Shown here piece after piece: positions 8,276 through 15,144 of a stretch of 47,658 nt of DNA; position 1 is the stretch's first letter, and each line of letters starts with the position of its first letter. A program made the translations under genes and the position numbers. The stretch covers positions 1 through 47,658 of IMG/VR virus record IMGVR_UViG_3300031963_000251, one strand, 5' to 3'. The notes beneath the pieces were generated by a model that saw only the letters and a program-made list of their open reading frames with translations, made no database searches and was not told the DNA's origin. This DNA is from a virus.

Positions 8276-10843
8276 ATGGCAAATATAAAGATATCGGCGT
8301 TACCAAGTGTCCAACCAAGTGGTTATACGAATGACGATTTATTGGTAATAGTAAATTATGACGTTTCAAGTGGGACAACAAAGAATACACCTTTAAGTGG
8401 ATTAACTTCTTATATATTAAGTGGAGTAACATTTCCAACAGATTATCTTCCGTTAAGTGGTGGGACAGTTACAGGTGATACAATATTTAATCAAGGTTTA
8501 ACCGCAACAACAATATCCGCATCAACATACTTAGGACTACCTTTAGATGTTTATGTTACGGGGGGAACTTATTCTGGAGGAACAATAACGTTTACAAATA
8601 ATAGTGGTGGAACATTTCCTGTATCAGGAATAACTTCAAATGAGGGAAATCAATGGTTAATACCAACTGGAGATACCGTTACCGTTAATTCAAATTATCA
8701 ATATTTCATATATGGTGATATAATAGTTCAGGGTACTTTAATACTCGAAACTAATAGTCAGTTAGTAGTTGTTAATGGAGATGTTATAAATAGTGGAGGA
8801 ACAATCACAAATAACGGAACAATATCCGATATTGAAATTCCTTTATTTGATACGAAAGTTACTGGTGGAACGTATTCTGCCGGAACAATAACATTTACAA
8901 ATAATAGTGGGGGAACTTTCACGGTTACAGGAATTACCGCAACTGGCGGAGGAACATTTACTGGAGGAACGGTTAGTGGAGATACAATTTTTAGTAGTGG
9001 ATTAACCGCAACTACGATATCCGCATCAACATACTTAGGTTTGCCTTTAGATATATATGTGACCGGAGGTACATATAGTGCTAGTTCATCTACAATTATA
9101 TTTACAAATAATTCCGGTGGTACTTTTGATGTCACGGGAGTGACTGCTTCGGGTGGAGGAACATTTACAGGAGGAACTGTAACTGGGGAAACAATATTTC
9201 AAAGTGGGATAACCGCAACAACAATTTCAGCAACATCTTTAACAGTTGATTATATTGATTTTAATATAACCGCAAATACCACTCATCAGGAAGGAAGAAT
9301 TCATTGGAATGATGCTCTAAAAACTTTAGAGGTTGATACAGAAAATGCCGGTGTGCAACTAAAAGTGGGACATGAATTAGTTGTGAGAGTTAACAATCAG
9401 ACTGGTTCACCAATTCCAAAAGGAAGTGCGGTTTATATAAACGGAGAACAAGGACAAAGACCCACAATAACTTTGGCAAGTTTTACGGCAGATAGTACAT
9501 CCGCAGCAGTTGTTGGTCTAACAATGACTCAAATAAATAACAATAATAATGGTTATGTAATTGTTGGGGGTGTATTAGAAGGTCTTGACACCTCTTCTTA
9601 TACCGCAGGAACGCCATTGTATCTTTATACAGGAGGAACCTTAACTTCAACAAAGCCACAAGCCCCTGACCATGATGTTAGAATTGGTAAGGTAGTTGTT
9701 TCAAACGCAACAACAGGTTCTATATATGTTTCCATTCAAAATGGTTATGAATTAGATGAATTACATGATGCTAGAATTACAAATAAATCTGTTGGAGATT
9801 TATTAACAGTTAGTGGGTATAACGGATATGATTTATGGGTTAATTCAAAAACATTAAACGGTTCATATACAATAACCGGAGATACTACGATAGGTCAAGG
9901 ATTAACCGCGACAACAATATCGGGAGGAACAATATATGGTAGTGGTTTGGGTTTAATAAATATTCCTATTTCTGGTGTTACCAATCTACAAACATCATTA
10001 AATAATAAATTTGATATAACAGGTGGAACTATTAATGGAAATTTAACTGTAACCGGAAATACAAATTTACAAACATTTACTGCGGGAACAGGAACTATTA
10101 ACGGTAATTTAACTGTAACAGGAAATACTATTTTAACATCCGTTACAGGAAATAGTTTAAATATAACCGGAAATACAATAATATCTTCTTTTACAGGAGG
10201 TTCGGGAACAATTAACGGTAATTTAAATGTAACTGGAAATACCTCAATGACAGGAACATTAAATGTTACGGGTAATACAAACGTGAGAGCGTTTACAGGT
10301 ACTACGGGATATTTTTCTGGAACAGGTCAGAACGTGTTAACAGTTATTGGTTCAGGTAATAGCACATCGTCACCAATATTTTCGGTTATAGGAAATGGAA
10401 CTAGCGCGGAATTATTTAGTGTTACAGATTCTTTTTCAGGTTCGTTATTTTCGGTTAACGATATTTCAGGATTATCGATATTAGATGTTAACTCTGATAG
10501 TACAATTTTGATGGGTAATTATTTAGCTCCGTCATTAAACACAACAACAAGAACAAGTCTAACCGCAGGAACTACCACGGTTTATTCAATACCGACAAGT
10601 GCCTATACAGGAGCGTTTTTTGATTATACTTTAATTAGTACGGGAAGCACAGGTGCTAGAGCGGGAACGATAATGTCAATATGGAGTGGGTCAAGCTCTC
10701 AGTTTACTGAGGTTTCAACTAACGATATTGGTGTTACAACTGGAGTTACTTTCACAGTTGCGGTTTCAGGAAATAATGCGGTGTTAAGTAGTTCGGCAAC
10801 AACAACGGGTTGGACATTAAAAACAATAGTTAGAAGTATATGA
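8276..10843 (+). CDS. Repeat-built tail fibre protein
   Basis: 855 residues, Gly/Thr/Ser/Ile rich, with no Cys. The N-terminus (ANIKISALPSVQPSGYTNDD) resembles phage fibre attachment regions. Residues about 60-325 contain repeated modules: GDTIF..GLTATTISAS followed by TYLGLPLDVYVTGGTYS and TITFTNNSGGTF, occurring two to three times. The middle section (about 340-510) is a different domain containing GSAVYINGEQGQRPTI. Residues about 580-690 carry at least five NLTVTGNT/LNVTGNT repeats typical of trimeric beta-solenoid shafts. The C-terminal part (about 760-855) is a globular tip. It starts a four-base-overlap operon with the lectin genes (its TGA overlaps the ATG at 10840). Receptor binding is inferred. 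Confidence 0.75.
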   Translation: MANIKISALPSVQPSGYTNDDLLVIVNYDVSSGTTKNTPLSGLTSYILSGVTFPTDYLPLSGGTVTGDTIFNQGLTATTISASTYLGLPLDVYVTGGTYSGGTITFTNNSGGTFPVSGITSNEGNQWLIPTGDTVTVNSNYQYFIYGDIIVQGTLILETNSQLVVVNGDVINSGGTITNNGTISDIEIPLFDTKVTGGTYSAGTITFTNNSGGTFTVTGITATGGGTFTGGTVSGDTIFSSGLTATTISASTYLGLPLDIYVTGGTYSASSSTIIFTNNSGGTFDVTGVTASGGGTFTGGTVTGETIFQSGITATTISATSLTVDYIDFNITANTTHQEGRIHWNDALKTLEVDTENAGVQLKVGHELVVRVNNQTGSPIPKGSAVYINGEQGQRPTITLASFTADSTSAAVVGLTMTQINNNNNGYVIVGGVLEGLDTSSYTAGTPLYLYTGGTLTSTKPQAPDHDVRIGKVVVSNATTGSIYVSIQNGYELDELHDARITNKSVGDLLTVSGYNGYDLWVNSKTLNGSYTITGDTTIGQGLTATTISGGTIYGSGLGLINIPISGVTNLQTSLNNKFDITGGTINGNLTVTGNTNLQTFTAGTGTINGNLTVTGNTILTSVTGNSLNITGNTIISSFTGGSGTINGNLNVTGNTSMTGTLNVTGNTNVRAFTGTTGYFSGTGQNVLTVIGSGNSTSSPIFSVIGNGTSAELFSVTDSFSGSLFSVNDISGLSILDVNSDSTILMGNYLAPSLNTTTRTSLTAGTTTVYSIPTSAYTGAFFDYTLISTGSTGARAGTIMSIWSGSSSQFTEVSTNDIGVTTGVTFTVAVSGNNAVLSSSATTTGWTLKTIVRSI
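8450..9240 (+). repeat. Internal module repeats in the fibre gene
   Basis: Modules coding GLTATTISASTYLGLPL, VTGGTYS and TFTNNSGGTF recur around 8490-8640, 8850-8950 and 8995-9150, with a partial copy to about 9240. The nucleotide sequence is also similar, so the array can probably expand or contract by recombination. Confidence 0.75.
10021..10320 (+). repeat. Short shaft repeats (TVTGNT type) in the fibre gene
   Basis: At least five copies of a motif coding INGNLTVTGNT, SLNITGNT or GTLNVTGNT lie in tandem. A related copy (GTLSVTGNT) occurs at the N-terminus of the fibre gene at 13341, suggesting shared ancestry or compatible shafts. Confidence 0.7.
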
Positions 10844-11526
10844 GTTTTAGTTACGGACAAAAAATAGTAACAAATGGATTGGTTTTATATCTAGATGCCG
10901 CAAATATTAGGTCATACCCAAAAACCGGAAATACTTGGTATGATTTAAGTATTGGTACTAATACTGGTACTTTAAATAGTGGTTCAACATTTAATACCTC
11001 AAATGGTGGTAGTATTGTTTTTGATGGTACAGATGATAATGTAAATTGTGGAAACAATTCAATATTAGATGTTGGAAATAACATTACGGTAAACGCTTGG
11101 ATTTTTTTACCGAGTACTGGTGCGACAACAGGTTATAGACCGATAGTATCTAAAGTTGTTAGTGGAGCCACTGTTGGTTGGGAAATGGGTGTTAGTATTG
11201 GAAAATTAAGATGTGTCTTCAGGCCGACCTCAAATATTATAGACCTTACTGGACCTGATTTATCTATAGGTGTTTGGCAAATGTGTACATTTAGTTATGA
11301 TAACTTAACCACTAAGTTATATCTAAATGGGGTTTTAAGAACCTCAACATCAAGTGGTGGTCCTGTTATATTAGATTCATCACAACCATTTCAAATAGCG
11401 ACAAGAGGAATCGGAGGAAATACGTTTTTAGGTAGGATATCACAAGTCTCGATGTATAATCGAGCCTTATCTTCATCAGAAATTTTACAAAACTATAATT
11501 CGACAAAAGCGAGATTTCAATTATGA
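10840..11526 (+). CDS. LamG/concanavalin A-like lectin-domain protein 1
   Basis: 228 residues, essentially one LamG-type (Laminin_G_3) jelly-roll. Diagnostic parts: IVTNGLVLYLDAANIRSYP, TGNTWYDLS, then SIVFDGTDDNVNCG, NAWIFLPS, CTFSYDNLTTKLYLNGV, and the terminal helix-strand QVSMYNRALSSSEILQNYNS. Such domains bind carbohydrates or surface polymers. The start overlaps the stop of the fibre gene (ATGA), and its own stop overlaps the next ATG, so the lectins are translationally coupled to the fibre. It is the first of three tandem paralogues. Likely a virion adhesin or fibre-associated receptor-binding protein. Confidence 0.85.
   Translation: MSFSYGQKIVTNGLVLYLDAANIRSYPKTGNTWYDLSIGTNTGTLNSGSTFNTSNGGSIVFDGTDDNVNCGNNSILDVGNNITVNAWIFLPSTGATTGYRPIVSKVVSGATVGWEMGVSIGKLRCVFRPTSNIIDLTGPDLSIGVWQMCTFSYDNLTTKLYLNGVLRTSTSSGGPVILDSSQPFQIATRGIGGNTFLGRISQVSMYNRALSSSEILQNYNSTKARFQL
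10918..10948 (+). repeat. 31-bp direct repeat, copy 1
   Basis: A stretch of 31 bases beginning CCAAAAACCGGAAATACTTG is identical to 11604-11634 in the next lectin gene. It codes PKTGNTWYDL in both. Confidence 0.9.
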
Positions 11527-12281
11527 GCGGAAGTATTGTAAGTTCAAAAATAGTTACAAATGGATTAGTATTATACTTAGACGCGGTTAATACTCTTTCG
11601 TATCCAAAAACCGGAAATACTTGGTATGATTTAACAACCAATGGGTTTATTGGTCAACTAAACAACACCCCCTTATTTGTAACAACAGGTGGAACTTCTT
11701 TTTCTTTTGACGGTACCAATGAAAATGTTAATTTAGGTAATCTGTCATCACTTTCTTTTACTAGTGGGACATTTTCCGTTGAGATTTGGGTTAATGTTCC
11801 AAGTAGTTGGTCTGGACCTGCAAACATAAATCAATATCCTAATTTAATTAGTAAAGGAGCTAACGCTGGATGGGACACAAATGGGTGGTCATTACATTGT
11901 TTTAGAGGGGTGTTAAGTTCTGACCCCAAAGTTATTGGGTTAGGGATTAAAAATGGGTCTAATCTTGTTACATCATCCACACAAATAACATTAGAAAATA
12001 CAGATTTAGATAGATTCATATGTGTATCAGTAACTATGGATTTAACCTCTATTAAAATTTTTAAAAACGGAATACTTAATAAAACGGTAACATCTTTAAC
12101 TTCGCCATTAGGAAACCCTTTAGTAGGTCCTGCGGAAAATTCATCAAATGTTGTTATCGCAAGCGGTCCATCGTCACAATATTTTCCTGGTAAGATATCT
12201 AACATTAAATTATATGATAGAAAATTAAGTGATTCTGAAGTTTTACAAAATTATAACTCAACTAAAGTAAGATATATTTAA
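11523..12281 (+). CDS. LamG/concanavalin A-like lectin-domain protein 2
   Basis: 252 residues with the same architecture as its upstream neighbour: IVTNGLVLYLDAVNTLSYP, TGNTWYDLT, FSFDGTNENVNLGN, FSVEIWVNVPS, and the closing NIKLYDRKLSDSEVLQNYNS. It carries an insertion in the middle (NINQYPNLISKGANAGWDT) compared with copy 1. The start is set by the 4-base overlap with the preceding stop. It shares a perfect 31-base repeat with copy 1, indicating recent duplication or gene conversion. Role inferred: alternative or additional receptor-binding tip on the tail. Confidence 0.85.
   Translation: MSGSIVSSKIVTNGLVLYLDAVNTLSYPKTGNTWYDLTTNGFIGQLNNTPLFVTTGGTSFSFDGTNENVNLGNLSSLSFTSGTFSVEIWVNVPSSWSGPANINQYPNLISKGANAGWDTNGWSLHCFRGVLSSDPKVIGLGIKNGSNLVTSSTQITLENTDLDRFICVSVTMDLTSIKIFKNGILNKTVTSLTSPLGNPLVGPAENSSNVVIASGPSSQYFPGKISNIKLYDRKLSDSEVLQNYNSTKVRYI
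11604..11634 (+). repeat. 31-bp direct repeat, copy 2
   Basis: Identical to 10918-10948. Recombination between the two copies would delete 686 bases and fuse the lectin genes in frame, because the spacing is not a multiple of three but the genes lie in different frames at the same codon phase. Confidence 0.9.
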
Positions 12282-12286
12282 TTAAT

Positions 12287-12550
12287 ATGGAAACACAATT
12301 ATACGAGAATAGAAAATTTATGATATTTAATGTATCTGAATTAGAATTAATAGATTTTACACAAGTATGTGAAACTTCAATTGACACGGTTAGAAAAAGT
12401 GTTGATGGTGATAAAACATTTGTTAAATGGGACACCGAAGGAATTCCTTCATCAGTGGATAGTTTAACAACTAAAGAAGGTCCTTATACTTATGAAGAAA
12501 TTTTAAACATACTATCAACTTCAGAATGGACTGATGTAACAATAATATGA
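12287..12550 (+). CDS. Small unknown protein between lectin genes
   Basis: 87 residues, acidic, no recognised motif. It has a short N-terminal strand section (YENRKFMIFNVSELELIDF) and a C-terminal segment (YTYEEILNILSTSEWTDV). It starts 6 bases after the stop of lectin 2 and its TGA overlaps the ATG of lectin 3 by 4 bases, so it is part of the same polycistronic message. A chaperone or small accessory for the adjacent lectin fibres is possible by context alone. Confidence 0.6.
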   Translation: METQLYENRKFMIFNVSELELIDFTQVCETSIDTVRKSVDGDKTFVKWDTEGIPSSVDSLTTKEGPYTYEEILNILSTSEWTDVTII

Positions 12551-13290
12551 GTACAGTAGGAAATTGGCAAGGTCCAAAAATAGTTAAAGAGGAGTTAGTT
12601 TTATATTTAGATGCGGGTTCTCCCAATTCTTATTTTGATAAAACAAGCACAACTTGGAGAGATATTAGTGGATATGGTAACAACGCCACATTACTAAATG
12701 GGGTAACGTATAGTTCAAATAATGGCGGTGTTTTTATTTTTGACGGTACTGATGATGCGGCCAGAGTCTCACCAAACGCAATCTATAGAAATTTTACAAA
12801 TGCAACTTTTAGTATATGGTGTACATTCTCAACACTATCTACTAATAGTATCTATACTTTAATAAATAATGGAATCCAATCAACTGATAGTCATTTTTGG
12901 TTATATTATGATAATAGGACTTCATTACCATCTAATGTTAATAGAATAGGTTTTGAGTGGGGTAATGGCACTAATAGAACTGGTTTACTATCAACATCAA
13001 CTTTAATTCCTGTTTTAAATAATTGGTATAATATTGTGGCAACTTTTGATAACGGAACTTCAATAATTTATGTTAATGGAGTTGTGTTTGGTAGTGGTAC
13101 AACATTAGTAACAACAATAGCCGGAGTTGCCGCGGCTCAAATATATACAGGAGGTTATTTTTCCGCCGGTCCTTCGGGAATACAATTATCTTGGCCGGGA
13201 AATTTAAATCAACATTTAATATATAGAAAAACATTATCTCAATCAGAAGTTTTACAAAACTACAACGTAACAAAATATAGATATTTATAA
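12547..13290 (+). CDS. LamG/concanavalin A-like lectin-domain protein 3
   Basis: 247 residues, the most divergent of the three LamG paralogues: IVKEELVLYLDAGSPNSYF, TTWRDISGYGNNATLLNG, FIFDGTDDAARVS, FSIWCTFSTL, WYNIVATFDNGTSIIYVNG and the end NQHLIYRKTLSQSEVLQNYN. The GYGNNATLLNG and GTSIIYVNG elements match the LamG consensus better than in copies 1 and 2. Translation is coupled to the 87-residue protein by an ATGA overlap. It ends the operon begun at 8276. A carbohydrate-binding role is inferred from the fold. Confidence 0.85.
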   Translation: MSTVGNWQGPKIVKEELVLYLDAGSPNSYFDKTSTTWRDISGYGNNATLLNGVTYSSNNGGVFIFDGTDDAARVSPNAIYRNFTNATFSIWCTFSTLSTNSIYTLINNGIQSTDSHFWLYYDNRTSLPSNVNRIGFEWGNGTNRTGLLSTSTLIPVLNNWYNIVATFDNGTSIIYVNGVVFGSGTTLVTTIAGVAAAQIYTGGYFSAGPSGIQLSWPGNLNQHLIYRKTLSQSEVLQNYNVTKYRYL

Positions 13291-13298
13291 CTTTAATA

Positions 13299-13316
13299 TA
13301 TTTATAATAAAATAAA
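13299..13316 (+). promoter_or_regulatory. Putative late promoter (TATTTATA box)
   Basis: TATTTATAATAAAATAAA between the lectin operon and the fibre gene at 13341; the box ends 34 bases before the ATG, leaving room for the leader that carries the purine-rich site at 13328. Confidence 0.5.
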
Positions 13317-13327
13317 CATTACTGGAC

Positions 13328-13335
13328 AGGGGAAG
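13328..13335 (+). promoter_or_regulatory. Unusual Shine-Dalgarno-like site
   Basis: AGGGGAAG ends 5 bases before the ATG at 13341. Almost all other genes in the window have only A-rich leaders, so this G-rich site stands out. Confidence 0.45.
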
Positions 13336-13340
13336 TAATT

Positions 13341-14159
13341 ATGCCAAACGAATTAATAGTAAGAAACGGTTTTACAAGTCAAGGAAACTCATTTATAAAC
13401 GGTACTTTGTCCGTAACAGGAAATACAACTTTACAGACAATTAATGTTACGACATTAGGTATTACAGGAACAACTACCACAAGAAGTATTATACCTGAAT
13501 CAAATAATACTTATAATTTAGGAGCAACAAATAGAAGATGGAGTGGTGTTTATACAAGAGAAATAAGATTTTACGATGCTGACGGAACATCGGTAAATGA
13601 CTACATAACTGTTAGCGCTCCAACAGATTTAGCTAGCTCTCCAAAACCAGCTTGGGCGTTAACTTTACCTCTATTAAGTGGTTCAACAAATAGTTTTTTA
13701 GGAGTATATAGTGGAGCATCAAACACGTCAAATACAACTTGGTTCTCATTATCAGGAGGAACAGGAATTTCCATATCTCAAACATCAAATGCTAGTGGAG
13801 GAACGATGACACTATCTTCTTCCCCAACCAGTTTTTATTCCGAACCATCATCAACTGCGGTTACGTGGAATGTAAGTGGTAATAGTACAAACTATAAACT
13901 AACCTTAACCGCAAACACAACATTAAATTTAAGTAATGTTAGAAATGGTGATTACGGAACAATTATTTTAACTCAAGATTCGGGAGGAAATAGAACGGTA
14001 ACTTTAGGAACGGTTAACGGTGGCTCAGCAACACATAAAGTTGTTAATGGTGGCGCTGGTTTAGTTAGTTTAACCGCAACGGCAAACGCAATTGATATTC
14101 TATCTTTTACATACGATGGAACAAATATGTATTGGAATAAAGGTTTAAATTATACATAA
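13341..14159 (+). CDS. Tail fibre protein with shaft repeat and C-terminal beta-rich tip
   Basis: 272 residues. The N-terminus (PNELIVRNGFTSQGNSFING) is followed by TLSVTGNTTLQTINV, a repeat shared with the 855-residue fibre. Next comes NTYNLGATNRRWSGVYTREI, a motif common in phage fibres just before intramolecular chaperone or tip domains. The C-terminal half includes YGTIILTQDSGGNRTVTL and DILSFTYDGTNMYWNKGL, typical of small structural domains found at the ends of many phage proteins. No enzymatic motif. It has its own promoter box and an uncommon G-rich ribosome-binding site. A short fibre or fibre extension is the likely role. Confidence 0.7.
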   Translation: MPNELIVRNGFTSQGNSFINGTLSVTGNTTLQTINVTTLGITGTTTTRSIIPESNNTYNLGATNRRWSGVYTREIRFYDADGTSVNDYITVSAPTDLASSPKPAWALTLPLLSGSTNSFLGVYSGASNTSNTTWFSLSGGTGISISQTSNASGGTMTLSSSPTSFYSEPSSTAVTWNVSGNSTNYKLTLTANTTLNLSNVRNGDYGTIILTQDSGGNRTVTLGTVNGGSATHKVVNGGAGLVSLTATANAIDILSFTYDGTNMYWNKGLNYT

Positions 14160-14161
14160 TA

Positions 14162-15049
14162 ATGTCTAGACTATTTTTTAGTTCATTAAGTGGTGTTGAT
14201 TACGGAGGAAGTATTGACCCGATAACTTTAAACCCAACGGTTTATTTTCAGGTGTTTGATACAAGTTATTTAACCCCGTCATCACCTTCTTCAGGAACTT
14301 CAATTACTGAAATTAGACAATACACGGCGGAAACTTATTCAGCAATTACCGCTGCGACCGATTGTGCCCCAACTTGGGATGTTTTGGGGGGTCAAAATTT
14401 ACTTTATTTTCCCGCAATATATGGTTCTTGCTGGCCACCTCCTTGTGTTGCGACTTGTGATGGTAGTTATTATACAACGAATCAAAATATTAGTTTTATG
14501 TCTACAAGTGGGTATTCATTTACTCTTTATCTTGTAGTAAAACCGTTATCGGGAAGAACTGCTGATATTTCAAGTAATCTAAATTTTATATTAAACGATG
14601 ACCCATTATATTTACCTTTACCAAGAACTTCAAATGTAGAATATATTGCGGTAGTCGATAATAAAGACATTTATTTAAAAACAGAAACAGATAATTATAA
14701 CACAATACTAAATGTACCAATTGAGATTAACTCTGATGAAACCGAACTTCAGTCAAAAAATTTAAGAATCTTTTCAATTAGGGCTCAAGACACTAGAGAT
14801 TTAATAAACAATTCCGTTTTTACGTATGTTAATGGAATACAGACAACCGCGATGACTCAGTCAACCGTTACAACAGGAACTACAATAGGAATTGATTTTT
14901 CTTTAGGAGGAGTAAATCCAACCAATAGTATTGTAGAGGAATTATATCAAGGTTATTTTGGGGAATTAATAATTTTTAATACAATACACTCAATTGATAC
15001 TCACAGTAAAATAATAACCTTCTTAAAAAATAGGTGGGGAATATCATAA
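14162..15049 (+). CDS. Concanavalin-like lectin/fibre protein
   Basis: 295 residues, starting 2 bases after the preceding stop. Beta-rich with an insertion containing Cys and Pro (GSCWPPPCVATCDGSYY, about 97-113) that could form disulphides. The C-terminus, YQGYFGELIIFNTIHSIDTH followed by a short helix and FLKNRWGIS, is the characteristic ending of bacterial and phage LamG/ConA-like lectin domains. The YFQVFDTSYLT and SGYSFTLYLVV segments fit the same jelly-roll. It is therefore a fourth, more distant lectin-type adhesin of this cluster. No terminator follows before the polymerase promoter. Confidence 0.65.
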   Translation: MSRLFFSSLSGVDYGGSIDPITLNPTVYFQVFDTSYLTPSSPSSGTSITEIRQYTAETYSAITAATDCAPTWDVLGGQNLLYFPAIYGSCWPPPCVATCDGSYYTTNQNISFMSTSGYSFTLYLVVKPLSGRTADISSNLNFILNDDPLYLPLPRTSNVEYIAVVDNKDIYLKTETDNYNTILNVPIEINSDETELQSKNLRIFSIRAQDTRDLINNSVFTYVNGIQTTAMTQSTVTTGTTIGIDFSLGGVNPTNSIVEELYQGYFGELIIFNTIHSIDTHSKIITFLKNRWGIS

Positions 15050-15053
15050 GTTA

Positions 15054-15085
15054 TTTGACAATTCATTAGATTAATTTTATATTTA
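15054..15085 (+). promoter_or_regulatory. Host-type promoter of the DNA polymerase gene
   Basis: TTTGACA (15054-15060), 17 bases, then TATATTT (15078-15084). It fits both the classic TTGACA/TATAAT pattern and the Bacteroidetes TTTG...TAnnTTT pattern. The same arrangement occurs at 45304 before the ssDNA-binding protein gene. Confidence 0.65.
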
Positions 15086-15100
15086 TTTAGGTAAGGTAAA

Positions 15101-15117
15101 TCTCAAATAGTTTGAGA
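15101..15117 (+). promoter_or_regulatory. Leader hairpin upstream of DNA polymerase
   Basis: TCTCAAA-TAG-TTTGAGA, a 7-bp stem with a 3-base loop, lies in the untranslated leader 27 bases before the polymerase ATG. T4 and RB69 polymerases repress their own translation through a leader hairpin, so a similar operator is possible; this is inference only. Confidence 0.4.
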
Positions 15118-15144
15118 GCGAATAAACCACTTTAAATTTTTATT

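Noticed and set aside
8758-9135. 125-residue minus-strand frame within the fibre gene
   Set aside because: It is the reverse shadow of the repeat modules and has no promoter box or independent coding signal.
11831-12205. 124-residue minus-strand frame inside lectin 2
   Set aside because: Reverse shadow of a conserved LamG domain; no start signal, and the plus-strand product is clearly real.
13282-13289. TATTTATA at the end of the third lectin gene
   Set aside because: It is part of the last codons; the copy at 13299 is outside coding sequence and better spaced, so this one is probably chance.
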